Positions 10,908 through 24,724 of a stretch of DNA of 64,000 nt are shown piece by piece (positions within the stretch are counted from its first letter, which is position 1; each line of letters begins with the position of its first letter). The stretch is from Budorcas taxicolor (Eukaryota > Chordata > Mammalia > Artiodactyla > Bovidae), in NCBI RefSeq assembly GCF_023091745.1, contig NW_026292661.1, forward strand, positions 620,001-684,000, in the 5' to 3' direction. Made by a program: the position numbers and the translations under genes. The notes beneath the pieces were generated by a model. The model worked only from the letters and a program-made list of their open reading frames with translations. It was not told where the DNA came from and did not search any database.

Positions 10908-13900
10908 TTATCAGCCTCGAGACGCCTCAGCGGAAATGGGCCTCATCTCGCCTGGAGGGGAGAACCTCCTGGATTTTCTCGAGTTGCGGCAGGTCTTCTC
11001 GGGTTACGACGGGGACCTCAGGGACCCGCTCTGGTGGCCTCAGGAAAGGCCAGTCCCCATGCGAGTTGCTAGGGGACCTCTCGGGATTCCTCTCCCGTCC
11101 ATGCCGGGGCATCAGTGCTTGTGTGGAGTTGGGGCCGGAACCTAAGGTTTCCTCTCAGTGTTGCCATGGATCTTGGGGTGCTTCTGAGTCTCCCCAGGGG
11201 AGTCAGGCCTCGTCTCGCGTGGGGGCATGCACGTGCGCTTTCCTCCCGAGCTGCAGCAGTAGTGTCACGCTTCCTGTCATGTGGATCAAGGGATCTGTGG
11301 CTTTCCCTCGAGGCTTTCCCACGAGGCTTTCCCACAGGGCTGTGCCACGTGCCACCTTGGTGAGAGTCGATCGTCGGCGTGAAAGACGAGCCGGTGAAGG
11401 GAAAAGAGGTTCCTCTGGAATGGACTGAGACATCTGGGGGCCTCTTGGAATGGTGGCACGACCCTGGAGTTCCTCTCGCCGTTCCTGTTGAGAGGGCCTC
11501 CTCTTGAGATGCGACGGGAACGCCGGGAACTCTTTCCCGACGAAGCAGGGAAAGGATCCCTCATCTCGAGCTACGAGGCGGAAACGGGGCTCCTCTGGAT
11601 GTGGGCGGGACCCTCGTGATTCCTCTCAAGTGGAGACGGGTATGTCGGGGAACTTCTTGATTTGCACCAAGGGTGTGAAGGACCCTTTCAAAGTTCCAGA
11701 GGTGAAGTGTGATCAGCCTCGAGACGCCTCAGCGGAAACGGGCCTCATCTCGCCTGGAGGGGAGAACCTCCTGGATTTTCTCGAGTTGCGGCAGGTCTTC
11801 TCGAGTTACGACGGGGACCTCAGGGACCCGCTATGGTGGCCTCAGGAAAGGCCAGTCCCCATGCGAGTTGCTAGGGGACCTCTCGGGATTCCTGTCCCGT
11901 CCATGCCGGGGCCTCAGTCCTTGTGTGGAGTCGGGGCCGGAACCTGAGGATTGCTCTCCAGTGTTGCCATGGATCTTGGGGTGCTTCTGAGTCTCCCCAG
12001 GGGAGTCAGGCCTCGTCTCGAGTGGGGGCATGCACGTGCGCTTTCCTCCCGAGCTGCAGCAGTAGTGTCACGCTTCCTGTAACGTGGATCAAGGGATCTG
12101 TGGCTTTCCCTCGAGGCTTTCCCACGAGGCTTTCCCACAGGGCTGTGCCACGTGCCACCTTGGTGTGAGTCGATCCTCGGCGTGAAAGACGAGCCGGTGA
12201 AGGGAAAAGAGGTTCCTCTGGAATGGACTGAGACATCTGGGGGACTCTTGGAATGGTGGCACGACCCTGGAGTTCCTCTCGCCGTTCCTGTTGAGAGGGC
12301 CTCCTCTTGAGATGAGACGGGAACGCCGGGAACTCTTTCCCGACGAAGCAGGGAAAGGATCCCTCATCTCGAGCTACGAGGCGGAAACGGGGCTCCTCTG
12401 GATGTGGGCGGGACCCTCGTGATTCCTCTCGAGTGGAGACGGCTAGGTCGGGGAACTTCTTGATTTGCACCAAGGGTGTGAAGGACCCTTTCGAAGTTCC
12501 AGAGGTGAGGTGTGATCAGCCTCGAGACGCCTCAGCGGAAATGGGCCTCATCTCGCCTGGAGGGGAGAACCTCCTGGATTTTCTCGAGTTGCGGCAGGTC
12601 TTCTCGAGTTACGACGGGGACCTCAGGGACCCGCTCTGGTGGCCTCAGGAAAGGCCAGTCCCCATGCGAGTTGCTAGGGGACCTCTCGGGATTCCTCTCC
12701 CGTCCATGCCGGGGCCTCAGTCATTGTGTGGAGTCGGGGACGGAACCTGAGGATTCCTCTCCAGTGTTGCCATGGATCTTGGGGTGCTTCTGAGTCTCCC
12801 CAGGGGAGTCAGGCCTCGTCTCGAGTGGGGGCATGCACGTGCGCTTTTCTCCCGAGCTGCAGCAGTAGTGTCACGCTTCCTGTCACGTGGATCCAGGGAT
12901 CTGTGGCTTTCCCTCGAGGCTGTCCCTCGAGGCTTTCCCACGAGGCTTTCCCACAGGGCTGTGCCAAGTGCCACCTTGGTGTGAGTCGATCCTCGGCGTG
13001 AAAGACGAGCCGGTGAAGGGAAAAGAGGTTCCTCTGGAATGGACTGAGACATCTTGGGGACTCTTGGAATGGTGGCACGACCCTGGAGTTCCTCTCGCCG
13101 TTCCTGTTGAGAGGGCCTCCTCTTGAGATGCGACGGGAACGCCGGGAACTCTTTACCGACGAAGCAGGGAAAGGATCCCTCATCTCGGGCTACGAGGCGG
13201 AAACGGGGCTCCTCTGGATGTGGGCGGGACCCTCGTGATTCCCCTCGAGTGGAGACGGGTATGTCGGGGAATTTCTTGATTTGCACCAAGGGTGTGAAGG
13301 ACCCTTTCGAAGTTCCAGAGGTGAGGTGTGATCAGCCTCGAGACGCCTCAGCGGAAATGGGCCTCATCTCGCCTGGCGGGGAGAACCTCCTGGATTTTCT
13401 CGAGTTGCAGCAGGTCTTCTCGAGTTACGACGGGGACCTCAGGGACCCGCTCTGGTGGCCTCAGGAAAGGCCAGTCCCCATGCGAGTTGCTAGGGGACCT
13501 CTCGGGATTCCTCGCCCGTCCATGCCGGGGACTCAGTCCTTTTGTGGAGTCGGGGACGGAACCTGAGGATTCCTCTCCAGTGTTGCCATGGATCTTGGGG
13601 TGCTTCTGAGTCTCCCCAGGGGAGTCAGGCCTCGTCTCGAGTGGGGGCATGCACGTGCGCTTTCCTCCCGAGCTGCAGCAGTAGTGTCACGCTTCCTGTC
13701 ACGTGGATCAAGGGATCTGTGGCTTTCCCTCGAGGCTGTCCCTCGAGGCTTTCCCACGAGGCTTTCCCACAGGGCTGTGCCACGTGCCACCTTGGTGTGA
13801 GTCGATCCTCGGCGTGAAAGACGAGCCGGTGAAGGGAAAAGAGGTTCCTCTGGAATGGACTGAGACATCTGGGGGACTCTTGGAATGGTGGCACGACCCT

Positions 13901-14144
13901 GGAGTTCCTCTCGCCGTTCCTGTTGAGAGGGCCTCCTCTTGAGAGGCGACGGGAACGCCGGGAACTCTTTCCCGACGAAGCAGGGAAAGGATCCCTCATC
14001 TCGAGCTACGAGGCGGAAACGGGGCTCCTCTGGATGTGGGCGGGACCCTCGTGATTCCCCTCGAGTGGAGACGGGTATGTCGGGGAACTTCTTGATTTGC
14101 ACCAAGGGTGTGAAGGACCCTTTCGAAGTTCCAGAGGTGAGGTG
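10908..14144 (+). repeat. Block II, copy 1 of a 3237-bp four-monomer repeat
   Basis: Anchors at 10908, 11710, 12513 and 13329 give monomers of 802, 803, 816 and 816 bp. The first two lack a 13-bp unit of the CTCGAGGCT microrepeat (near 11310 and 12115), and the first also lacks one C in CTCTCAGTG. The first monomer has the rare GGGGCATCAGTGC and TCTCGGGTTACG variants; the second has CTTTCAAAG and GTGAAGTG. Differences from copy 2 include TTATCAG at 10908 and CATGTGG near 11280. The outer boundary is approximate; similarity to copy 2 begins slightly upstream, around 10710. Confidence 0.75.
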
Positions 14145-16564
14145 TGATCAGCCTCGAGACGCCTCAGCGGAAATGGGCCTCATCTCGCCTGGAGGGGAGA
14201 ACCTCCTGGATTTTCTCGAGTTGCGGCAGGTCTTCTCGGGTTACGACGGGGACCTCAGGGACCCGCTCTGGTGGCCTCAGGAAAGGCCAGTCCCCATGCG
14301 AGTTGCTAGGGGACCTCTCGGGATTCCTCTCCCGTCCATGCCGGGGCATCAGTGCTTGTGTGGAGTCGGGGCCGGAACCTAAGGTTTCCTCTCAGTGTTG
14401 CCATGGATCTTGGGGTGCTTCTGAGTCTCCCCAGGGGAGTCAGGCCTCGTCTCGCGTGGGGGCATGCACGTGCGCTTTCCTCCCGAGCTGCAGCAGTAGT
14501 GTCACGCTTCCTGTCACGTGGATCAAGGGATCTGTGGCTTTCCCTCGAGGCTTTCCCACGAGGCTTTCCCACAGGGCTGTGCCACGTGCCACCTTGGTGA
14601 GAGTCGATCGTCGGCGTGAAAGACGAGCCGGTGAAGGGAAAAGAGGTTCCTCTGGAATGGACTGAGACATCTGGGGGCCTCTTGGAATGGTGGCACGACC
14701 CTGGAGTTCCTCTCGCCGTTCCTGTTGAGAGGGCCTCCTCTTGAGATGCGACGGGAACGCCGGGAACTCTTTCCCGACGAAGCAGGGAAAGGATCCCTCA
14801 TCTCGAGCTACGAGGCGGAAACGGGGCTCCTCTGGATGTGGGCGGGACCCTCGTGATTCCTCTCAAGTGGAGACGGGTATGTCGGGGAACTTCTTGATTT
14901 GCACCAAGGGTGTGAAGGACCCTTTCAAAGTTCCAGAGGTGAAGTGTGATCAGCCTCGAGACGCCTCAGCGGAAACGGGCCTCATCTCGCCTGGAGGGGA
15001 GAACCTCCTGGATTTTCTCGAGTTGCGGCAGGTCTTCTCGAGTTACGACGGGGACCTCAGGGACCCGCTCTGGTGGCCTCAGGAAAGGCCAGTCCCCATG
15101 CGAGTTGCTAGGGGACCTCTCGGGATTCCTGTCCCGTCCATGCCGGGGCCTCAGTCCTTGTGTGGAGTCGGGGCCGGAACCTGAGGATTGCTCTCCAGTG
15201 TTGCCATGGATCTTGGGGTGCTTCTGAGTCTCCCCAGGGGAGTCAGGCCTCGTCTCGAGTGGGGGCATGCACGTGCGCTTTCCTCCCGAGCTGCAGCAGT
15301 AGTGTCACGCTTCCTGTAACGTGGATCAAGGGATCTGTGGCTTTCCCTCGAGGCTTTCCCACGAGGCTTTCCCACAGGGCTGTGCCACGTGCCACCTTGG
15401 TGTGAGTCGATCCTCGGCGTGAAAGACGAGCCGGTGAAGGGAAAAGAGGTTCCTCTGGAATGGACTGAGACATCTGGGGGACTCTTGGAATGGTGGCACG
15501 ACCCTGGAGTTCCTCTCGCCGTTCCTGTTGAGAGGGCCTCCTCTTGAGATGAGACGGGAACGCCGGGAACTCTTTCCCGACGAAGCAGGGAAAGGATCCC
15601 TCATCTCGAGCTACGAGGCGGAAACGGGGCTCCTCTGGATGTGGGCGGGACCCTCGTGATTCCTCTCGAGTGGAGACGGCTAGGTCGGGGAACTTCTTGA
15701 TTTGCACCAAGGGTGTGAAGGAGCCTTTCGAAGTTCCAGAGGTGAGGTGTGATCAGCCTCGAGACGCCTCAGCGGAAATGGGCCTCATCTCGCCTGGAGG
15801 GGAGAACCTCCTGGATTTTCTCGAGTTGCGGCAGGTCTTCTCGAGTTACGACGGGGACCTCAGGGACCCGCTCTGGTGGCCTCAGGAAAGGCCAGTCCCC
15901 ATGCGAGTTGCTAGGGGACCTCTCGGGATTCCTCTCCCGTCCATGCCGGGGCCTCAGTGCTTGTGTGGAGTCGGGGCCGGAACCTGAGGATTCCTCTCAG
16001 TGTTGCCATGGATCTTGGGGTGCTTCTGAGTCTCCCCAGGGGAGTCACGCCTCGTTTCGAGTGGGGGCATGCACGTGCGCTTTCCTCCCGTGCTGCAGCA
16101 GTAGTGTCACGCTTCCTGTCACGTGGATCAAGGGATCTGTGGCTTTCCCTCGAGGCTGTCCCTCGAGGCTTTCCCACGAGGCTTTCCCACAGGGCTGTGC
16201 CACGTGCCACCTTGGTGTGAGTCGATCCTCGGCGTGAAAGACGAGCCGGTAAAGGGAAAAGAGGTTCCTCTGGAATGGAATGAGACATCTGGGGGACTCT
16301 TGGAATGGTGGCACGACCCTGGAGTTCCTCTCGCCGTTCCTGTTGAGAGGGCCTCCTCTTGAGATGCGACGGGAAGGCCGGGAACTCTTTCCCGACGAAG
16401 CAGGGAAAGGATCCCTCATCTCGAGCTACGAGGCGGAAACGGGGCTCCTCTGGATGTGGGCGGGACCCTCGTGATTCCCCTCGAGTGGAGACGGGTATGT
16501 CGGGGAACTTCTTGATTTGCACCAAGGGTGTGAAGGAGCCTTTGGATGTTCCAGAGGTGAGGTG
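14145..16564 (+). repeat. Block II, copy 2 (partial) of the 3237-bp repeat
   Basis: Anchors at 14145, 14947 and 15750 repeat the 802-bp and 803-bp short monomers of copy 1 with the same rare variants (GGGGCATCAGTGC, CTTTCAAAG, GTAACGTGG). Close similarity fades near 15720, where GGACCCTTT of copy 1 is GGAGCCTTT here. The 15750 monomer then diverges and carries its own one-base loss, CTCTCAGTG, making it 815 bp. This shows that a segment of at least two monomers was duplicated 3237 bp away after the 13-bp deletions arose. Confidence 0.75.
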
Positions 16565-19500
16565 TGATCAGCCTCGAGACGCCTCAGCGGAAATGGGCCT
16601 CATCTCGCCTGGAGGGGAGAACCTCCTGGATTTTCTCGAGTTGCGGCAGGTCTTCTCGAGTTACGACGGGGACCTCAGGGACCCGCTCTGATGGCCTCAG
16701 GAAAGGCCAGTCCCCATGCGAGTTGCTAGGGGACCTCTCGGGATTCCTCTCCCGTCCATGCCGGGGCCTCAGTCCTTGTGTGGAGTCGGGGCCGGAACCT
16801 GAGGATTCCTCTCCAGTGTTGCCATGGATCTTGGGGTGCTTCTGAGTCTCCCCAGGGGAGTCAGGCCTCGTCTCGAGTGGGGGCATGCACGTGCGCTTTC
16901 CTCCCGAGCTGCAGCAGTAGTGTCACGCTTCCTGTCACGTGGATCAAGGGATCTGTGGCTTTCCCGCGAGTCTGTCCCTCGAGGCTTTCCCACGTGGCTT
17001 TCCCACAGGGCTGTGCCACGTGCCACCTTGGTGTGAGTCGATCTTCGGCGTGAAAGACGAGCCGGTGAAGGGAAAAGAGGTTCCTCTGGAATGGACTGAG
17101 ACATCTGGGGGACTCTTGGAATTGTGGCACGACCCTGGAGTTCCCCTCGCCGTTCCTGTTGAGAGGGCCTCCTCTTGAGATGCGACGGGAACGCCGGGAA
17201 CTCTTTCCCGACGAAGCAGGGAAAGGATCCCTCATCTCGAGCTACGAGGTGGAAACGGGGCTCCTCTGGATATGGGCGGGACCCTCGTGATTCCTCTCGA
17301 GTGGAGACGGGTATGTCGGGGAACTTCTTGATTTGCACCAAGGGTGTGAAGGAGCCTTTCGAAGTTCCAGAGGTGAGGTGTGATCAGCCTCGAGACGCCT
17401 CAGCGGAAATGGGCCTCATCTCGCCTGGAGGGGAGAACCTCCTGGATTTTCTCGAGTTGCGGCAGGTCTTCTCAAGTTACGACGGGGACCTCAGGGACCC
17501 GCTCTGGTGGCCTCAGGAAAGGCCAGTCCCCATGCGAGTTGCTAGGGGACCTCTCGGGATTCCTCTCCCGTCCATGCCGGGGCCTCAGTCCTTGTGTGGA
17601 GTCGGGACCGGAACCTGAGGATTCCTCTCCAGTGTTGCCATGGATCTTGGGGTGCTTCTGAGTCTCCCCAGGGGAGTCAGGCCTCGTCTCGAGTGGGGGC
17701 ATGCACGTGCGCTTTCCTCCCGAGCTGCAGCAGTAGTGTCACGCTTCCTGTCACGTGGATCAAGGGATCTGTGGCTTTCCCTCGAGGCTGTCCCTCGAGG
17801 CTTTCCCACGAGGCTTTCCCACAGGGCTGTGCCACGTGCCACCTTGGTGTGAGTCGATCCTCGGCGTGAAAGACGAGCCGGTGAAGGGAAAAGAGGTTCC
17901 TCTGGAATGGACTGAGACATCTGGGGGACTCTTGGAATGGTGGCACGACCCTGGAGTTCCTCTCGCCGTTCCTGTTGAGAGGGCCTCCTCTTGAGATGCG
18001 TCGGGAACGCCGGGAACTCTTTCCCGACGAAGCAGGGAAAGGATCCCTCATCTCGAGCTACGAGGCGGAAACGGGGCTCCTCTGGATGTGGGCGGGACCC
18101 TCGTGATTCCTCTCGAGTGGAGACGGGTATGTCGGGGAACTTCTGGATTTGCACCAAGGGTGTGAAGGAGCCTTTCGAAGTTCCAGAGGTGAGGTGTGAT
18201 CAGCCTCGAGACGCCTCAGCGGAAATGAGCCTCATCTCGCCTGGATGGGAGAACCTCCTGGATTTTCTCGAGTTGCGGCAGGTCTTCTCGAGTTACGACG
18301 GGGACCACAGGGACCCGCTCTGGTGGCCTCAGGAAAGGCCAGTCCCCATGCGAGTGGCTAGGGGACCTCTCGGGATTCCTCTCCCGTCCGTGCCGGAGCC
18401 TCAGTCCTTGTGTGGAGTCGGGGCCGGAACCTGAGGATTCCTCTCCAGTGTTGCCACGGATATTGGGGTGCTTCTGAGTCTCCCCAGGGGAGTCAGGCCT
18501 CGTCTCGAATGGGGGCATGCACGTGCGTTTTCCTCCCGAGCTGCAGCAGTAGTGTCACGCTTCCTGTCACGTGGATCAAGGGATCTGTGGCTTTCCCTCG
18601 AGGCTGTCCCTCGAGGCTTTCCCACGAGGCTTTCCCACAGGGCTGTGCCACGTGCCACCTTGGTGTGAGTCGATCCTCGGCGTGAAAGACGAGCCGGTGA
18701 AGGGAAAAGAGGTTCCTCTGGAATGGACTGAGACATCTGGGGGACTCTTGGAATTGTGGCACGACCCTGGAGTTCCCCTCGCCGTTCCTGTTGAGAGGGC
18801 CTCCTCTTGAGATGAGACGGGAACGCCGGGAACTCTTTCCCGACGAAGCAGGGAAAGGATCCCTCATCTCCAGCTACGAGGTGGAAACGGGGCTCCTCTG
18901 GATGTGGGCGGGACCCTCGTGATTCCTCTCGAGTGGAGACGGGTATGTCGGGGAACTTCTTGATTTGCACCAAGGGTGTGAAGGAGCCTTTCGAAGTTCC
19001 AGAGGTGAGGTGTGATCAGCCTCGAGACGCCTCAGCGGAAATGGGCCTCATCTCGCCTGGAGGGGAGAACCTCCTGGATTTTCTCGAGTTGCGGCAGGTC
19101 TTCTCGAGTTACGACGGGGACCTCAGGGACCGGCTCTGGTGGTCTCAGGAAAGGCCATTCCCCATGCGAGTTGCTAGGGGACCTCTCGGGATTCCTCTCC
19201 CGTCCATGCCGGGGCCTCAGTCCTTGTGTGGAGTCGGGGCCGGAACCTGAGGATTGCTGTCCAGTGTTGCCATGAATCTTGGGGTGCTTCTGAGTCTCCC
19301 CAGGGGAGTCAGGCCTCGTCTCGAGTGGGGGCATGCACGTGCGCTTTCCTCCCGAGCTGCAGCAGTAGTGTCACGCTTCCTGTCACGTGGATCAAGGGAT
19401 CTGTGGCTTTCCCTCGAGGCTGTCCCTCGAGGCTTTCCCACGAGGCTTTCCCACAGGGCTGTGCCACGTGCCACCTTGGTGTGAGTCGATCCTCGGCGTG

Positions 19501-22500
19501 AAAGACGAGTCGGTGAAGGGAAAAGAGGTCCCTCTGGAATGGACTGAGACATCTGGGGGACTCTTGGAATGGTGGCACGACCCTGGAGTTCCTCTCGCCG
19601 TTCCTGTTGAGAGGGCCTCCTCTTGAGATGCGACGGGAACGCCGGGAACTCTTTCCCGACGAAGCAGGGAAAGGATCCCTCATCTCGAGCTACGAGGCGG
19701 AAACGGGGCTCCTCTGGATGTGGGCGGGACCCTCGTGATTCCCCTCGAGTGGAGACGGGTATGTCGGGGAACTTCTTGATTTGCACCAAGAGTGTGAAGG
19801 ACCCTTTCGAAGTTCCAGAGGTGAGGTGTGATCAGCCTCGAGACGCCTCAGCGGAAATGGGCCTCATCTCGCCTGGAGGGGAGAACCTCCTGGATTTTCT
19901 CGAGTTGCGGCAGGTCTTCTCGAGATACGACTGGGACCTCAGGGACCCGCTCTGGTGGCCTCAGGAAAGGCCAGTCCCCATGCGAGTTGCTAGGGGACCT
20001 CTCCGGATTCCTGTCCCGTCCATGCCGGGGCCTCAGTCCTTGTGTGGAGTCGGGGCCGGAACATGAGGATTGCTCTCCAGTGTTGCCATGGATCTTGGGG
20101 TGCTTCTGAGTCTCCCCAGGGGAGTCAGGCCTCGTCTCGAGTGGGGGCATGCACGTGCGCTTTCCTCCCGAGCTGCAGCAGTAGTGTAACGCTTCCTGTC
20201 ACGTGGATCAAGGGATCTGTGGCTTTCCCTCGAGGCTGTTCCTCGAGGCTTTCCCACGAGGCTTTCCCACAAGGCTGTGCCACGTGCCACCTTGGTGTGA
20301 GTCGATCCTCGGCGTGAAAGACGAGCCGGTGAAGGGAAAAGAGGTTCCTCTGAAATGGACTGAGACATCTGGGGGACTCTTGGAATGGTGGCACGACCCT
20401 GGAGTTCCTCTCGCCGTTCCTGTTGAGAGGGCCTCCTCTTGAGATGCGACGGGAACGCCGGGAACTCTTTCCCGACGAAGCAGGGAAAGGATCCCTCATC
20501 TCGAGCTACAAGGCGGAAACGGGGCTCTTCTGGATGTGGGCGGGACCCTCGTGTTTCCTCTCGAGTGGAGACGGTTAGGTCGGGGAACTTCTTGATTTGC
20601 ACCAAGGGTGTGAAGGAGCCTTTCGAAGTTCCAGAGGTGAGGTGTGATCAGCCTCGAGACGCCTCAGCGGAAATGGGCCTCATCTCGCCTGGAGGGGAGA
20701 ACCTCCTGGATTTTCTCGAGTTGCGGCAGGTCTTCTCGAGTTACGACGGGGACCTCAGGGACCCGCTCTGGTGGCCTCAGGAAAGGCCATTCCCCATGCG
20801 AGTTGCTAGGGGACCTCTCGGGATTCCTCTCCCTTCCATGCCGGGGCCTCAGTCCTTGTGTGGAGTCGGGGCCGGAACCTGAGGATTGCTGTCCAGTGTT
20901 GCCATGAATCTTGGGGTGCTTCTGAGTCTCCCCAGGGGAGTCAGGCCTCGTCTCGAGTGGGGGCATGCACGTGCGCTTTCCTCCCGAGCTGCAGCAGTAG
21001 TGTCACGCTTCCTGTCACGTTGATCAAGGGATCTGTGGCTTTCCCTCGAGGCTGTCCCTCGAGGCTTTCCCACGAGGCTTTCCCACAGGGCTGTGCCACG
21101 TGCCCCCTTGGTGTGAGTCGATCCTCGGCGTGAAAGACGAGCCGGTGAAGGGAAAAGAGGTCCCTCTGGAATGGACTGAGACATCTGGGGGACTCTTGGA
21201 ATGGTGGCACGACCCTGGAGTTCCTCTCGCCGTTCCTGTTGAGAGGGCCTCCTCTTGAGAGGCGACGGGAACGCCGGGAACTCTTTCCCGACGAAGCAGG
21301 GAAAGGATCCCTCATCTCGAGCTACGAGGCGGAAACGGGGCTCCTCTGGATGTGGGCGGGACCCTCGTGATTCCCCTCGAGTGGAGACGGGTATGTCGGG
21401 GAACTTCTTGATTTGCACCAAGAGTGTGAAGGACCCTTTCGAAGTTCCAGAGGTGAGGTGTGATCAGCCTCGAGACGCCTCAGCGGAAATGGGCCTCATC
21501 TCGCCTGGAGGGGAGAACCTCCTGGATTTTCTCGAGTTGCGGCAGGTCTTCTCGAGATACGACTGGGACCTCAGGGACCCGCTCTGGTGGCCTCAGGAAA
21601 GGCCAGTCCCCATGCGAGTTGCTAGGGGACCTCTCGGGATTCCTGTCCCGTCCATGCCGGGGCCTCTGTCCTTGTGTGGAGTCGGGGCCGGAACATGAGG
21701 ATTGCTCTCCAGTGTTGCCATGGATCTTGGGGTGCTTCTGAGTCTCCCCAGGGGAGTCAGGCCTCGTCTCGAGTGGGGGCATGCACGTGCGCTTTCCTCC
21801 CGAGCTGCAGCAGTAGTGTAACGCTTCCTGTCACGTGGATCAAGGGATCTGTGGCTTTCCCTCGAGGCTGTCCCTCGAGGCTTTCCCACGAGGCTTTCCC
21901 ACAAGGCTGTGCCACGTTCCACCTTGGTGTGAGTCGATCCTCGGCGTGAAAGACGAGCCGGTGAAGGGAAAAGAGGTTCCTCTGAAATGGACTGAGACAT
22001 CTGGGGGACTCTTGGAATGGTGGCACGACCCTGGAGTTCCTCTCGCCGTTCCTGTTGAGAGGGCCTCCTCTTGAGATGCGACGGGAACGCCGGGAACTCT
22101 TTCCCGACGAAGCAGGGAAAGGATCCCTCATCTCGAGCTATGAGGCGGAAACGGGGCTCCTCTGGATGTGGGCGGGACCCTCGTGATTCCCCTCGAGTGG
22201 AGACGGGTATGTCGGGGAACTTCTTGATTTGCACCAAGAGTGTGAAGGACCCTTTCGAAGTTCCAGAGGTGAGGTGTGATCAGCCTCGAGACGCCTCAGC
22301 GGAAATGGGCCTCATCTCGCCTGGAGGGGAGAACCTCCTGGATTTTCTCGAGTTGCGGCAGGTCTTCTCGAGTTACGACGGGGACCTCAGGGACCCACTC
22401 TGGTGGTCTCAGGAAAGGCCAGTCCCCATGCGAGTTGCTAGGGGACTTCTCGGGATTCCTCTGCCGTCCATGCCGGGGCCTCAGTCCTTGAGTGGAGTCG

Positions 22501-24724
22501 GGGCCGGAACCTGAGGATTGCTCTCCAGTGTTGCCATGGATCTTGGGGTGCTTCTGAGTCTCCCCAGGGGAGTCAGGCCTCGTCTCGAGTGGGGGCATGC
22601 ACGTGCGCTTTCCTCCCGAGCTGCAGCAGTAGTGTCACGCTTCCTGTCACGTGGATCAAGGGATCTCTGGCTTTCCCTCGAGGCTCTCCCTCGAGGCTTT
22701 CCCACGAGGCTTTCCCACAGGGCTGTGCCAAGTGCCACCTTGGTGTGAGTCGATCCTCGGCGTGAAAGACGAGCCGGTGAAGGGAATAGAGGTTCCTCTG
22801 GAATGGACTGAGACATCTGGGGGACTCTTGGAATGGTGGCACGACCCTGGAGTTCCTCTCGCCGTTCCTGTTGAGAGGGCCTCCTCTTGAGATGCGACGG
22901 GAAGGCCGGGAACTCTTTCCCGACGAAGCAGGGAAAGGATCCCTCATCTCGAGCTACGAGGCGGAAACGGGGCTCCTCTGGATGTGGGCGGGACCCTCGT
23001 GATTCCTCTCGAGTGAAGACGGCTAGGTCGGGGAACTTCTTGATTTTCACCAAGGGTGTGAAGGAGCCTTTCGAAGTTCCAGAGGTGAGGTGTGATCAGC
23101 CTCGAGACGCCTCAGCGGAAATGAACTTCATCTCGCCTGGATGGGAGAACCTCCTGGATTTTCTCGAGTTGCGGCAGGTCTTCTCGAGTTACGACGGGGA
23201 CCACAGGGACCCGCTCTGGTGGCCTCAGGAAAGGCCAGTCCCCATGCGAGTGGCTAGGGGACCTCTCGGGATTCCTCTCCCGTCCATGCCGGAGCCTCAG
23301 TCCTTGTGTGGAGTCGGGGCCGGAACCTGAGGATTCCTCTCCAGTGTTGCCATGGATCTTGGGGTGCTTCTGAGTCTCCCCAGGGGAGTCAGGCCTCGTC
23401 TCGAGTGGGGGCATGCACGTGCGCTTTCCTCCCGAGCTGCAGCAGTAGTGTCACGCTTCCTGTCACGTGGATCAAGGGATCTGTGGCTTTCCCTCGAGGC
23501 TGTCCCTCGAGGCTTTCCCACGAGGCTTTCCCACAGGGCTGTGCCACGTGCCACCTTGGTGTGAGTCGATCCTCGGCGTGAAAGACGAGCCGGTGAAGGG
23601 AAAAGAGGTTCCTCTGGAATGGACTGAGACATCTGGGGGACTCTTGGAATGGTGGCACGACCCTGGAGTTCCTCTCGCCGTTCCTGTTGAGAGGGCCTCC
23701 TCTTGAGATGCGACGGGAACGCCGGGAACTCTTTCCCGATGAAGCAGGGAAAGGATCCCTCATCTCGAGCTACGAGGCGGAAACGGGGCTCCTCTGGATG
23801 TGGGCGGGACCCTCGTGCTTCCCCTCGAGTGGAGACGGGTATGTCGGGGAACTTCTTGATTTGCACCAAGGGTGTGAAGGACCCTTTCGAAGTTCCAGAG
23901 GTGAGGTGTGATCAGCCTCGAGACGCCTCAGCGGAAATGGGCCTCATCTCGCCTGGAGGGGAGAACCTCCTGGATTTTCTAGAGTTGCGGCAGGTCTTCT
24001 CGAGTTACGACGGGGACCTCAGGGACCCGCTCTGATGGCCTCAGGAAAGGCCAGTCCCCATGCGAGTTGCTAGGGGACCTCTCGGGATTCCTCTCCCGTC
24101 CGTGCCGGGGCCTCAGTCCTTGTGTGGAGTCGGGGCCGGAACATGAGGATTGCTCTCCAGTGTTGCCATGGATCTTGGGGTGCTTCTGAGTCTCCCCAGG
24201 GGAGTCAGGCCTCGTCTCGTGTGGGGGCATGCACGTGTGCTTTCCTCCCGAGCTGCAGCAGTAGTGTCACGCTTCCTGTCACGTGGATCAAGGGATCTGT
24301 GGCTTTCCCTCGAGGCTGTCCCTCGAGGCTTTCCCACGAGGCTTTCCCACAGGGCTGTGCCACGTGCCACCTTGGTGTGAGTCGATCCTCGGCGTGAAAG
24401 ACGAGCCGGTGAAGGGAAAAGAGGTTCCTCTGGAATGGACTGAGACATCTGGGGGACTCTTGGAATGGTGGCACGACCCTGGAGTTCCTCTCGCCTTTCC
24501 TGTTGAGAGGGCCTCCTCTTGAGATGCGACGGGAACGCCTGGAACTCTTTCCCGACGAAGCAGGGAAAGGATCCCACATCTCGAGCTACGAGGCGGAAAC
24601 GGGGCTCCTCTGGATGTGGGCGGGACCCTCGTGATTCCTCTCGAGTGGAGACGGGTATGTCGGGGAACTTCTTGATTTGCACCAAAGTTGTGAAGGAGCC
24701 TTTCGAAGTTCCAGAGGTGAGGTG
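16565..24724 (+). repeat. Block III: mixed monomers with class Z and a tandem dimer
   Basis: Ten 816-bp units. Class Z monomers recur at 18197 and 23093 (GGGACCACAGG, CGAGTGGCTAGG) and are not seen further right. The monomer ending at 16564 carries the rare CTTTGGATGTTCC, found again only near 38569. A TGA-creating CTCTGATGG variant occurs near 16690 and near 24034. No genes or insertions are present. Confidence 0.75.
19013..22276 (+). repeat. Tandem duplication of a 1632-bp dimer
   Basis: Monomers at 19013 and 20645 share CCATTCCCC, GCTGTCCAGTG and CATGAATCTTGG. Monomers at 19829 and 21461 share CAAGAGTGTG, CGAGATACGACTGGG and GGAACATGAGG. The pair is therefore duplicated at a 1632-bp shift. 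Private differences, such as TCACGTTGATC near 21018 and TCTCCGGATT near 20001, show that the two copies have since diverged slightly. Confidence 0.8.

Noticed and set aside
21593..22237. Longest open frame of the window (214 codons, minus strand)
   Set aside because: It is the common 190-codon satellite frame extended by chance loss of a stop in one monomer.
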